Under the pieces are notes generated by a model that was given only the letters and a program-made list of their open reading frames with translations, was not told where the DNA came from and searched no databases. A program made the position numbers and the translations under genes. From Mesodorylaimus sp. YZB2_4 (lineage: Eukaryota; Nematoda; Enoplea; Dorylaimida; Dorylaimidae), in the NCBI GenBank assembly GCA_030248295.1, contig JASANH010000938.1, positions 2,170,001 to 2,234,000 of the forward strand: DNA of 64,000 bases, in the 5' to 3' direction. Below are positions 46,801-59,539 of the stretch, one piece after another. The first letter of the stretch is position 1. Each line of letters starts with the position of its first letter.

Positions 46801-49800
46801 GCGGAGGAAGTTGAAGCAGCAGCGGGCGCACCGTGCTGACCAGTCGCACTGCTAGCGGTCAGCTTAGGAGTTGACTTGGCGAAAATGTAGGCGTGCATAG
46901 CACTCAATGTGAAGGCCGATAAATGGCTGAGGTAGTTCTTCGTGCTCGCCGTGGCAGCGGCCAGAACTTTCTGAAAACCAACACTTCTTTGAGATGCAGA
47001 AGCGGACTCCGGAGTGATACATACGGTGCGCCAGGAGACCCCTTGGCCCAACCTGATCACTCACCTTACAACTTGGCATTTCCTGGCCCTTGATAGCTGC
47101 TAAGTAAGCTTTGGCCATAAAATGTTGCAAATGCAGCAGTTCCAATTCGTTCTCCCAATCACCGACTTGATGCAACGAGACCGTGCCGACAGATGGAAGC
47201 TGGGACAGTTTGATCAACTTAGCAACCTAAAACCGACCAACTAGCATCAAAATGGCACGAGTAGGCTGGCGTAAATGCAATGAAAATGACACATTCCACA
47301 CGCTGATCGAAACAAGCTGAGCAAATATAAAAAGACGTGCTGCTAGTCCGCCCCTACCGCCCCTCCTCTGAGCAAATACAATAACCTCTACACAAACCGT
47401 TTCAATTTTTTCTTCCATTTTCTCGATCTCCTTACGTAACGAACGCGCGGCTACATCCCGATTCTGATTGCGAATCGAGGCCAGAGCCGCGAATGTGTGC
47501 AGAGCCTGGATCCAAGAATCCAACTCGTTCTCCGATGTTACCTCAAAAAGACAGACTAAATGCATTTTTCTAAAAACATCTAAAAATACATTCTTCCCAT
47601 ATTTAAAAAATACAAAGCACCTTTCCTCTTTGCTCACCTGCAACAAGTAGACGTGGCCGAGACCGGTGCTCAAACAGAAAACGTGTTGGCGACGAGGGTA
47701 CTCGGGCACAGCCTGGGCCAAACAGTTCAGCAGATCAATGGTCAATGCCGGCTCTCCGCTGTAACAAAAAATCACTTGAAAAACGAAGAAAAAGCCACGT
47801 TTGAAGTTGTGTGGTGGACATACCTCAATTTCATTTCCTCGATGCCGTGTCCTTCACGCCGCAATGGACTCCGACGAGGTCCTTTGGTCAGGTCGCAACA
47901 CGGACTGTCACCTTGAGTCGAAGTGACGACGTAAAAACACAAGGCATAACCTTTTATGCAACACCAATACTGTTGCCAAGTGGCGTTGGTAAGGATGAGA
48001 ATGTTCTGGTCTTTGGCCGCGATCCATTGTTTCATGGAAATCTGCCTAGAAGGGCATGAGGGTGAGAATGGTAACAAGGGGCTGTCCTCACCGACTTACC
48101 CAGTCCTCCTTATCTTGTATCCACTGGCTCCTTTGCTCGAGCCGCTCGCCGCCGCTTGAGCCCCGGCGGAGCTCGGAGGTTGACTGGTCGTACTGCCCTC
48201 TAGGCTACTGCTCAACGAATTGTCATCATCGTGGACAGCGGCGAATGCCCGCTCGCCGTGTTCATTACTCTCATCCGGGACATCGGCACTGCCACTGGCC
48301 GTCGATCTCAATCGTCCACTCTTGCCCGCCACCAAATGGATGGAACTACGCTTGAGCGAGGGCGTCATTACTACCGGAACTTGACGATCGTTTTGTCTCA
48401 AAATTACATCGCAAGGGCCTTCGCTACCGCTGCCTCCAACGGGAATCGTTGCTGGCCGTCCACCCTCGCTCACTGAACTGCTCCCATCGGCACCACGTCG
48501 CACCGCTTCGACAATCGGGGCTGTCGTCATTCGCTTGTATTTCGAAGAATCGATGGGCTCAGCTGGCGAGATACCTTGCTCAGGCAGGATAGGTCTTCTG
48601 GTACTGTTGGGCGGAATGCGAGACGTGCGGGTCAGTGGCGAATCCCGAGGACTGCTCGAACCACTGATCACGGCACTTACAACTTGCCTTTGATGTATGG
48701 ACGATGGCTGGCGAGTCTCAACGCTCGAACTGCCAGCACTTTGGTCCTGGTCCAGTGGAAACGGCCCCAACATTTTCTTCAAGGAAGAGCTATCTAAACT
48801 CATGCGCATCGGTTCCAAGGCTTCGGTAGCCGCGGCTATCGAGTCCAACCGTTTCCAAATGGCTTCTCGTTCGCGTAGCTTCGCACTGGTCGGATCGTCG
48901 GAGGAACGAGGGGTGGAGGGAGGGAAAGACGCGCCGAATGCATTCTCCAAATCGTCATAGCCAGATCCGAGGCCGGCGCGATTACGAGCACACGAAGGTA
49001 AATGAACGATAACTTGACCAGAGGACATTTGGGGATTATAGGCGGCACTTTCCACGCATAAATTAGCCGCGAGGGCATTCGGAACTGAGCCACTCGCCAA
49101 ATTAGGCTGTCGAATATTAGGTGCGTACAGTGCATCCTGCGACGCGCTCTGCGAACCATCGGCACCTCGGAAAGAATGCCCTCCACTTTCGGGTATTGAA
49201 GTGGTCATACTGGGCAATTCAGCCGACGACGGAGATGCTTCGCAAATCGTGGGAGCGTCAGCGAATTTGACTGATTGCGCCCTGCCACCGCCGTGCTTCC
49301 GCGATCCTTGCCCGCTGCTCGATTCGGGCGTACCGGGACTCGAGGTTGAACGAAGTTTGGTCGACCTGCCTTGCTGAAATTCACACAGATCACTTACACA
49401 CTGCTCCATAGAGGCAATATCAATCACACAGGTGCAACGCAACAAGCGCAGTCAGTGACATGACCCGACGAGGTCGCATCAAGGCTTACTTTTGTGGCCA
49501 ATGACTGAGTCGAATTCGCACGCCGACACATCAAGCCGCTCGAACCAGACTACAATAAAATGAAAAGTACATGCAGCAACTGCACTGCGCAAACCACTCG
49601 AACACAGGCAAACTATCAGCACAACACCGAGTGCCTCTTTACCCGCATGACAGGCAATTGAAGAATATAAACGGCCTTTCACACCAAAAACCTTCCAAAT
49701 TTGCTATTTTATGACAGCCCATGGGCGAGGACGCAAAGCCGAGACCGGTGAAACGGTGCTGCCATTCCATACAGACCATAACAAGGGGCACCCCACCTGC

Positions 49801-52800
49801 ACTTGTGAAATATTATGTAAGCTCTATTTGTGCCGAGTAAACGCGATGCGCATTTCGAGAATTCGTGTATACGAATGAAATGAAGCGACCAAGGGGCGCC
49901 GTCCGAGAAATCCAAAGTAAACAGGTGGCGCGAAGGAAGCCAACTATTCGAGTAACTGTTCTCCTACTTGTGCCAACACCACTCGTATCCTGGCTCTACC
50001 TTATTGACAATGGCGCCTCTCGGCAAACTTTACGGCTTCCCACATCCAACATTCCTGACCGCCGACCAACGCACTTCTGCCACGGTTCTTGTTAACCAGC
50101 ATTTTTGCACCCTCCTCCGACCTCGCCCCTCAACTCTTAAGATCATTAGTGCAAATACCAGCAGGGGCTCGCGTTTTCTCGCACAACTCGCACACGAACA
50201 CTCAAAGTTGAACCAGCAGCTGGTGTCTCGATGACGTCGTGTAATCTGATCCCCCTCACCAGAGCGACAAAGCGAGTCAAGTGTAGAACCATGAACAGGC
50301 TAGCGTCTCCTTAGAATTCGTGCCCTAATTAACCACTACTCCCTTCCTCCTGCTCTAGCGAAAAGCACATGCCAGACGCCTCTTTCACCATTCGCAACAT
50401 GAACAGCAGCCGATGGCAAGGCTGGACTCGGACAAGGCATGACTAGTGTCACTATCGATTAGACAGCAAAGTCGCAAATACGTACCACGATATCGACGAA
50501 ATAGGAAGCGTCATCGGGTGTGATAAAATTTAATCCCCACGTTAATCCTTTTTGAGGATCGCTCCAGTAAATAAAGCACTCACTGCCACGATATACTTCG
50601 ATCCCTGAAAGTCAAAAGTGCACTCTGCACTCAGGAAATAGGAAAAAGCTCAAATGGAAGTCTTCCCGATTTCTGACTTTGTCAACACGGAACTTTTTAA
50701 AAATATAAGAAATTCGATAGTCAAAATCGAAAAAACCTGCTCCAGGCTTTTCGACTTGGTCAAGCTGTGTTTTTGCAGACCCCCATTTGGAGCATGTCAA
50801 TTATGGAGAGGGAGGATTTGAAGACGAAATGGGTAAACAGTGCTGAGCACGGCCGCTCGGACCAGCTTTAATTAAGCCCCGCCGGCTCGTATGGCAGCTG
50901 TCATCACTAGTTGGCCAGACGAGGAGTCACCACCTCCTATTCTATGCAAGGAAATGCGGGGCTTATAATAAGATGGCACGAATAATGAGACCCTGTCCCC
51001 TACATGTGAACAGCCGGAAAACACGCCGCCAATGGTGCCAGTGCGGAAGAGGGACAAATGAAAATGGGAGACATGGCTCAGGGGCTACGGGCCTAATAAC
51101 AGCGTTTCCTAGGTTAAGATTAGACTGAAACAATTTGGAGGTCATCCGTAGAATTGAAAAATAATTTCAAGAGGAATTCGGTTACATAGACGGTCGGAGA
51201 TAAAATCGAAGGGCCATGTGTCAGAGCCGATCTGGTCGCCTTGATATAAGAGCAGTCCTAAGGGCGTTGATATAATGTCCTCATCCACTAGCTGGGACTG
51301 GTTCTCATTCCCCGCTCCATATGGCGTTCATGGTGCAGTTGGGGGCACTAAACCGAATGCCACCGGGAACGGCTCCGATGACTCATCAACAAACAGGTGG
51401 AGATGTGGTAAAACGTAGGCCCTCACCTGGCTGAAAGATCAAGGTGTCCATAACCTTATCCACTTTCGTGTTGTACGCAGTGACATGCGAGACGACCGTG
51501 GGCGAATCTTGAACACGAGCAACATTGACTGGCACTAATTTGGGCACGACCATCTGCCACTTGGTCTCCACCGATTGTCCTTCCTGAGCTAACAGGAATA
51601 CCTCGGCCCAAAACCTGGAAAGTAAGTTCTGTCAGGGTCAGTCTCCTCATACGATCACCTGTGCACCTACTGTCCAGAATCAGCTTCCGCACAAAGTCTA
51701 CACGAAAACATGTCCTGCGAGGTGGCTATTTCCTAAACCATCATGTCCAAACTTGGTAAACAACCGACCATATCCGAACCAACTTCGCTCATAGTTCAGA
51801 GTCCAAAATAGCCCGAGTCTAAACTGTCCCGGCCGAGTCAACTGGCTGCAAATGGGATTTACTGGTTCTCGCAGCGTGTGGGTTCAAAGAAAACGAGACG
51901 AGACCAGTGAATAAAATTAGAGACAGAAAATTTTCAATAAATACATACGGAACGAGCGAGCGGCCCAAACAGCATGTGTGAAATGTTATCGACAACAAAA
52001 ACCGGCGCCGTTGGTTAGCCAACTCGTTGGTACCGAGTTGGACGAGAGAAGGGCGGAAAACGTTTTAGACATCGTTTCCCTTTTTCAAAGGCTCCGTTCA
52101 TCAATCTGCCTCGGTCTAAACGTTGGTGCCACCACCAATTCATGCGCCCCATCCAAAAATGGTCGATACTAAATAAGGCGCCCGTTTAGGACCAGCTATC
52201 CGGGGGATTGAGAATGGCCAAAACAAGAGCACCAATGGCCAATATATTAATTCCTTGTCGAGAATTAATGAATGTCACAGATCGAACCCAAGCGTCAGCC
52301 GCTTCGGGATTTACCGCGTGCACAAGGCGAAGACGTAAAAATTGATCCCGTTTTATGACTATGCTGAATGGAGAACAATAGGAGGATCGAAGATTCGATT
52401 AGTCTGGCCTTATATGCAGAGTACGTAATGGAGCGAGGGGGCCATAATCGAGTCGTCTCGGCATATAATTCTCGCTAATCATAGGCGCATCGAGCTTCAT
52501 CTAATTGAGGGTTTAGTGTTCTAATCGAAAATACCCAGCGCGAGATTGACGAATTCGGTGAGTACTGAATCAATGAAGCCACCATAAACAAGCACATCAA
52601 GAGGAGAGAAGATGTACGAAATTAGGAATCGGAGCAGATAAGGACAACGGCGGGAAGGGAGGGGAACTATGAATACAGACATTGATGACACGGGAATCAT
52701 TTTAACACCCACTGCCTTCCATCCGCATCATCGACGACAGATATGGTCTTGTCCTTAATGGCACGGACGAACACTTTCCGCCCAAGTTTCCAGAAAAGGA

Positions 52801-53878
52801 AATGAAGTGGGCGGGCGTTCGGCAAGTAGTATGGCCTAGAGTCAGTCTACATCCGAGCCTCAGTCGAACTGCCCATATTTTTGTCTTCGATGACGAAAAC
52901 AATGTTTTGCGCGGATGCAACCTCGCAGTTTTGACAGTTTCAAATCTGTCGTTGACTTTAAATGTTGAAAGCTATCCAAAGATGAGTGAAGGCCTCTTGA
53001 CCAGTGTCAATGGCACGTCCAAGCCAATCTCGCCGGAGTGGTAAGTGAGAACAGCTGCTTTGAGAGGAAAGTGACGAATGGGCAGAGCATGTATAAGCTA
53101 CGTCTCGAGAGCGGGACAACTGAATCGGAAACAAAACTGATGATTGCCTATGAGCTTCGTCCGCTCTGCTAGTATGTAAAACATAAATTCCGAGCTCCCG
53201 CGTGTGCGCTTATTCCATGGTCCATATGCCGCTGTGATCAAAACCTATTCGTTTCCAGTTTCTCAATTTCGAATAGGAAATCGAACGCGATACGAGGCCA
53301 GCCTGGTCAAGCTAGCCAACTTGAATTCGAGTCGTAAACACAAAAATCCTGTCGCGAGAGTACCTGCCTTGATCTGATACGGTGGCATGCCTTGTGATAT
53401 CTCGACGCTGTCCACATCTACTACCATTCCTGACTACGCGTGTCCGATCTGATCTGTTCTCTCTCGAGATATACTTTCTTGCTGATAAAGACTTCACTGA
53501 TCCTAAACTCAGCGAGTCCGTGATAATTGATACCACGACAGCACTTGGCTCACTTTAGTCCAGAATCGGAACATCGAATCCCAGGCTATCTCCAGTGTGT
53601 ACTCGGGGTTCCTCTCACTGACACGTCCCACATTCCATCTCACTCTCACAACATGACCTGTCTCACCTGTGGTATTTTCACGAATCATAAGCGCATCCTG
53701 TTGTCGGACCAAACTGCCGATGTGTCCTCTCACCCAACCCTGTCCTGTCCTGCCTACCAAACCAGACTGTTTCTTACCTGACCAAGTTGCGGCTCATCTG
53801 CTTGGAATAGGGCGAGTATCCATATCCCCTGGCCGCTGTCTCCGTTCGACAGCCACATGATCCGAATTTGTTGCCCAT
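40809..53878 (-). CDS. sif: Still life/TIAM-family Rac guanine-nucleotide exchange factor, 22 exons, 1775 aa
   Basis: Minus-strand exons, 5' to 3': 53778-53878, 51427-51614, 50486-50604, 48100-49373, 47824-48045, 47638-47758, 47398-47541, 47065-47226, 46536-46970, 44726-44890, 44232-44665, 43910-44088, 43682-43767, 42981-43047, 42759-42916, 42502-42699, 42341-42449, 42107-42286, 41934-42049, 41701-41880, 41478-41623, 40809-41352. Residues 1-34 start MGNKFGSCGC, a likely N-myristoylation/palmitoylation site. Next come a WH1-type region (about 35-136: FWAEVFLLA, VPVNVARVQDSP, TWGLNFITPDDA), a Ser-rich disordered region, a first PH domain with helical extension (about 555-800), RBD (about 923-977), PDZ (about 990-1110), DH (about 1262-1486, with LESYLIKPVQRVLRYPLFL) and a second PH. 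The order is that of Drosophila still life. It should activate Rac at membranes and act in synapse and neurite growth. Confidence 0.93.
49398..49409 (-). other. Candidate alternative first coding exon (MEQC) of still life
   Basis: ATGGAGCAGTGT is followed by a strong donor (GTAAGTG) and joins in phase 0 to the large exon at 48100-49373. In-frame upstream sequence reaches a stop before any AG acceptor, so it cannot be an internal exon of the long form. It would give a protein lacking the myristoylation site and WH1 region. Confidence 0.4.
52186..52363 (-). CDS. Possible terminal exon of an unknown small membrane protein nested in still life intron 1
   Basis: A pyrimidine-rich acceptor ending ATTCAG opens a frame of 58 residues running HAVNPEAADAWVRSVTF and then a hydrophobic helix (INILAIGALVLAILNPP) just before the stop. 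An upstream frame ending with a possible donor at 52712 would join in the right phase and supplies a KLGRKVFVRAIKDK segment. The end is faintly like dispanin/CD225 proteins, but the match is too weak for a call. It could also be chance. Confidence 0.25.
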
Positions 53879-56160
53879 GACGGAGGTTACCAAATCCACG
53901 GCCCCATCCCACTCGCACACTCTGGTGCGGCCGAATTCACGAATCAGAGCTAGCCAGTTCCAATCAACAGTCGGAACAGCATCGAAAATGATAAGAGTGC
54001 ACGTGCAATGCTGCGAGTAGCCGATTGATGCTAGCTGGCGACCAAGTCGTTCTTAGAATAAGTCCTGGTCTATAAGCAGTTCTAGGACCCTTGGCCACTT
54101 TTCGAGTCTTACTTTTTCGATGAGATGGAGAAGTAAAGTGGGACGGCGGGCGGCCAGGCGAAGTAGGTCCCACTAAAAACGTTTATAAAGAAGACGCGGG
54201 CCGATTGAACGGCTCGTTTTGGTCAATCGAGACGGCGAGCCCGTTTTTGGGATGAGAGAGTCGAAAAAAATTGGCTCCTGCAATTTCTTGTGTATATATG
54301 TACACCGGATCTATGCAGTTGTCTTTTATCGATCCCGTTTTTGCCGCCGTCTCCGACAACGATTAGGCCAGTTCGATATAAGGGGAGATATTATTTTCAT
54401 TCAGCGATGGACCTAAAAATAGGATCAGACTGGGGCAATGTCTTCTTGTCTCTCCGCCCTATTCCCCCGCGCATAGGGCCATTACGTGGAGGCTAGGTAA
54501 GCCCTGCTGCCACTGACAAATTGTGGCCGCAATCGGCAACACTCGCACAAAAACTCAAAGCAGGGGCGAGCAAGATGAGGAATGGCGGGACCAGGTTGGA
54601 GGAGGCTAGTGATAAAGGTCGAGTGCCGATTGAGCCCTAAGTTTTACGAGGCGTGTAAAAGGGGGAGGAGGCCGTAAATAAGAATGGTCTTGGGTGGCAA
54701 GCGGGTCCCGTTTCGAGCCTTCGGTTCACTTCCGGCCGTCCAGCCGTCGTCCGGCGGTCCGAGACGGACTTCTATCTAAACATCTCATCACGCACGAGGG
54801 AGGTACCTAAAAGCAAAAAATAACGCAGCTGTCCGGTTCGATCGAAGCGTTAAGACGGGGAGTGGTCGAGCAAGTTCGGCGGGGATGGCGAGTGGGCGAA
54901 TGGCTCGATTGCGCAAAAAGCACGAGTCACAAACGGCGACTCGACATAAGCATTTGGAACAAGACGGACGATAGAGAAGAAAGCACTCGACGGAGACGCC
55001 AGCCTCGGGGCGAGACGAGCAGCCAGGCACTCGCTTCTTTTCCTGCCGCCACTCCATCTTCGAGGAAGCTTCTCGCCGTTCGCTGCGGAGTCGCTCGCTC
55101 GCCTCCTCCTCGACCGAAACCTAGACCTCGACTAGAGCACTGCATTTTGGTTTACGTATAGGTTCGCCACTACAAGAGAAATCCTATTACGCGCAACGGT
55201 CACAGCCAACTGCCAAAACATCAAACACTCCTACTCGCCCAGCTATGCCATAAGAATACTTTAGCTTTCAGCCTGCCCCGAGGCGAAGATGAGCGAAACG
55301 AAAAAACCATTCCCTTAGACATCGTTATTCCCGCCCGCTTGACTCGGTCCAACTCGAGACCTGGCAAAAAAGAAACCGACTAGTCCATTGAAAAATGTTT
55401 TCACCACGTTAACTCAATCAAGTCGTCGAGTGCGAGCCCCGTGACTCAATCAGCTAATGCCATTGTTTTTGTGGGGCCGAGTGTCACCTGCGTGTCCTCC
55501 CTTGCCATTCACACGTCCTCTCGCAGTCCCAGTGCTCTCGTTCAGAATGCATTCCGTTGGCCCCCTATTCCCCAAATTGGCTCTTGTATTCTCAAGCACA
55601 AAATGAATCGGAAGCGGCGCGCATAAAGAACGCGTTGAGGCGAAACGAAGCGCCGATTGTCTGAGCCAAGAAACGAATGGCCAGTAGCTCTCTAAGATCA
55701 ATACTCGGCCGGTAAGCAGCAACGGGCTAACAGTGCTCGCCAGCACTAATAACGGTTTTAGCATCCACGATTTTCGCCTCGCTGCCGGAAGCTGAAAAGC
55801 AAAGGCGGCCAGAAGGGGAAATTCCCTTATTTGGAACGCCAGCCGACCACGCCCTATAAAATGATTGTAAGCAAAGCCGGTAGCCATTTATGATTCAGTG
55901 GCGAAAGTACAAGCAGCTGGGGAAAAATCATTCGAGTACACGCTTCCGTTCCACCGTTGCTCAAGCGGCTGCTTCAGAGCTCATAAACAAGACTCGGCCC
56001 ATGACCATCGGAAAAATTACTTTTATATAGTCCGCTCACAGAACTCTATCGATTGCGTACAGTGTGTACACCTGTCCATGACCAAAAGTAAGGGCATCTC
56101 CCGCCAATCTCATCCCATTCAAACAAAACCAGTGTACCTCTATACCAACTACACTTTAAG
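53879..56160. other. Intergenic / still life promoter region
   Basis: No supported gene. Several frames at 54616-55161 and 55450-55887 overlap on both strands without a domain. This stretch should contain the still life promoter and 5' UTR and the 3' flank of the TONSL-like gene. Confidence 0.35.
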
Positions 56161-58967
56161 TCAGTACATTTTCAAATCAACAAATCGCTCCAGCGCACTC
56201 AACATCGACTGAAGGTCCATCGCAGCGTCTCCTAATCGATTCCGAGACATGTTTACGTAACTCAAACAGGTGCCTAAAAAGCGTAACTTCCAGAAAGCAA
56301 GGAGGGACGAGAAAAACTTGACTTACTCGAAAAAGCTTCACGTAGCGACACTTTGTAATCCATAACAAAGCGAGCCGTAGCCGCGATGCATTCCAGATTG
56401 AGGAAGCGTAACTGGGGACACCGAATGAGAATTCGGGACACGTGCGATGCAGAAGAATCGCCGAGTAAATTGAAACTAACGTCCAGTTTCTCCAGGGCCT
56501 GCAAAATAAACATTCTTGTAAACAATGCCCTCCATTTCGCACCAGTTCTCTTCGGCATTGGCAAAACAAACGGAGAAACCTGCACATTTACATAACCGAC
56601 CCTTGCGGATGGTGAAAGGATTACTAGCCTACCAACTTACGTAACGTTTCTCACGCTCCCGGCACATTTCCGTCGCCAAAGCAAGGACCTGGTCGCAGTG
56701 CATGCCGGTGCAGCTGAGGACCAACGAGGACAAATAGGGAAGATGAGTCAGGGCACGACCTAACTCTGCAACGTCCGCTGTCGCCATCTTTTGCCCGCGA
56801 AGATTCAAGGTGGTCAAGCTGAAACTCGGAAGAAGCAATGTTCTGTCATGCAATTAACGAATACATCAGCTCACCTGTATTCAGCCTGCAGAGTTTTCAA
56901 GACAACACTAGCTCCTCCAACTACGCGCAAACATGTCTGACGAAAGTCCAATATAGTAGATTGGCCGGCGTCGCGTAAGAGGTCAAAAACGTCTTCATAG
57001 AATTCTAGGCAAATAAAAATCAAATTCACACATTATCATCAACGGAGAAAAAAGTTCCTCACCGTGTTTTAGACGTTGACAAAGTTGGCGATAGTTCTCC
57101 TCGATTGGTACGACATCAATTCGCTCCACTTTTCCAATAAGCTAGAACATTAAGGAATCCAATTTTCAATTGTCGTCACGAGCAAGTCCTCGTATACACC
57201 GAAGATAAGGAAGGACAAACAACCAACTAATTAAAGCCAGAATCTCACTTGTTCATTCTGGTAAAACAGAAACTCCACTGTATCCGAATTACTCAGTGCT
57301 GCGTCATCGGCGGTATACAAGCGAATGACAGGTCGCTTCCCAGTCGCTGATTCGTAATTGGAACTGACTTTATCGGCGAGCCATTCGATTGTACGATCCC
57401 TACAAAAGTCAAATGGTAAAAGAGAAACATACAAAGCCTAGCCTAGGCTTTACCTTCGATCAACTATGACTGCGAACTTCCTATTTTCCACGACGACATT
57501 CACACGCACTATTTCCGTATTCGTACTCCGGACGCTATTTTGAGGTTCAGCCGGTTGTTCAGGGGCTTGGCGGCTTCTAGCAGGAAGAATTTCTTCGATA
57601 ACTGGATCATCGTCGTGGTTTTTGAAGCGGCTGCTATCGTTGGATGTCCCCCGAGGGGGCGTCGGAACAGTGAGTAATCTTGATTGGTACAGTCGACGCC
57701 TCTTCGGACTTCGTTTTCGTCGTTCAGCCACGAGCAACAAGTCGTCTTCATCGGAATTACCGTGTGAGTGTGTCACAGGGTGGTGCTGATTTTCTTTGGC
57801 GAGGGGCGAATCTTCTGTATCAAAAATATCGACTGGCAATGACTCATCCACGTGTTCATTCGATGACAGCTCAGAATTTTCGGACAGCGGTGATGAATTT
57901 CGGGAAGCCTTTTCCCGTGGTCTCTTTTTCGAATCGCAGGGATCGGGTCGAATATAATGTCCGTTCATATCGTCAATCATCCAGTCATCTGATACTTCGT
58001 ATTCTTTCTCAGAAACTAAAGCAGGTTTGGACGACGTCGAAGAACCTGCTGTTCGCGATCGACGATTGGCGAAAGATTTGTAATCGAAGACACTCCTCGG
58101 TTTCCGAGCAGCGCTCCGCCGAACGGTCGAAATAGCTGACGTGTACAAGTCAACTCCTGGGCGGATAGAAGTAGCGCCTTGCTTTTCTGTTTGACGTCGA
58201 GTAGATCCAAACGACTCATTTTTGGACCGTACGACTCGATGTAACGGAATTCCACCTGCGAGCAATCAAAGACATGGCCAAAGCGACAATACTTTGGAGA
58301 GACTGCACGCGTACCTTTTTTCATTCGGTCCTCCAGCAATGCGGTAAGTCTTTGATATTCGATTTCATCAGCTTCACATAAAGCGTCGCTATTGCTCTTA
58401 AATGCTTCCAAAAGGTCCAACACCGTATTTCCCTTAGAATAGACATTTTGGTTATGTGCTTGTTGTCTTATCATGTCGGAGTGTCTTCCTTGCTAATAGT
58501 TATGTCGAAGATTCAAAAACTCTAGGGCACCAAAGGCAGTCACTTACTTCGTCATCGACTGCAGCTACCGAGGCTCCTGCATTCAAAAGTAGATCAATTA
58601 TTTCAAACTGACCGTTTGCAGCAGCATCGAGAAGTGGTGTAAGACCACCCATTCCCTTCACTTCGAGGTTCGCATTATATTCGATCAATAGCCTGACAAT
58701 TTCTGGAAATCCCCAGTTGCAAGCCTCATGCAAACATGTCCAGCCGCCGTGGTCTTTCTCATTTACAGGGTGGCCCTGAAAGGAAAGCTTTCATTCGATA
58801 GTCACGCATGAACGCAAGCTTAGGTCGTACCCTACCTTCGACAAGAGCCGCTCTGCCGCTTTATAATCTCCGTTAATACAAGCACGATGAAGTTCCGTCT
58901 CGCCTTTTTCATTTCTTCGTATTCGATAAGAACCACGTTTTCGAATCACAGAGCCGCTGGCCGACAT
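56161..58967 (-). CDS. TONSL: Tonsoku-like (TONSL) DNA-repair protein, ankyrin-to-LRR part, 10 exons, 700 aa
   Basis: Minus-strand exons: 58836-58967, 58548-58775, 58315-58432, 57454-58255, 57249-57399, 57063-57141, 56875-57004, 56641-56818, 56327-56498, 56161-56273. Three ankyrin repeats (about residues 20-121) include GETELHRACINGDY, the signature stretch HPVNEKDHGGWTCLHEACNWG and GGLTPLLDAAANGQF. Next come a charged disordered region with the basic cluster RRKRSPKRRR, a ubiquitin-like segment (about 410-477) and leucine-rich repeats (LTTLNLRGQ, LSSLVLSCTGM, LEKLDVSFNLLG, LRFLNLE). In animals TONSL with MMS22L reads newly replicated, unmethylated histone H4 through its ankyrin repeats and aids RAD51 loading at stalled forks. 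The vertebrate protein begins with a long TPR region that is absent here. The start ATG directly precedes the ankyrin part. Confidence 0.87.
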
Positions 58968-59539
58968 GGAACTTAAAATTTTACCCGCTGAAAACGTCGG
59001 CGATAAATGTTTTTATGCATCGCGCTACGACTGGTTAAGGAAAATAACAACATAATAAATCACATTTTTTTACCGTTTGCTAGTTTTCTAGGCTTTAATA
59101 ACGAGCAAAAAAATTAGGTTTGACGCGCTTCTGCGTTTCAATAGCTACGAAAATCCAACGATCTTTGAACAATAGGTAGGATGCAAATTCGGAAGGAGCC
59201 TGATGCTGAAAGATGCTTAAGAAAACCCGAAAATGTACAAATAGGCGCCAAATAGGCCACAATTCAATTGGCAATACAGTGCTTTCAGGTCTCAAAGTTG
59301 TCTATCAGTTTTGTCTTCAAACCAGACGTCTGTCGCTTCCCCGAAACCATGGCTATACTATATGTGAATAGCCATGCCCGAAACCCCCTACTTCCCGCCT
59401 CACGCACAGGTTTTGTCATAAGCAGCAAATGTGCGGGAGCTCAAAAATTATCCAGCTTTACACTGCTGTCAGACGAGAGTAGACCTATGGGCAGTTGGCG
59501 AGACGAGTCGGTGGGGTGCGGTTGCGCCGGGTAAAAGAA
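58968..59539. promoter_or_regulatory. Head-to-head intergenic region between the TONSL-like and thioredoxin genes
   Basis: The two start codons face away from each other across 572 bases. It may act as a shared or bidirectional promoter. No clear TATA box was found on either side. Confidence 0.4.

Noticed and set aside
58016-58474. Minus-strand frame reading into VEFRYIESYGPK
   Set aside because: It is the TONSL intron plus the wrong frame of exon 4; the spliced frame GGIPLHRVV continues for 266 codons.
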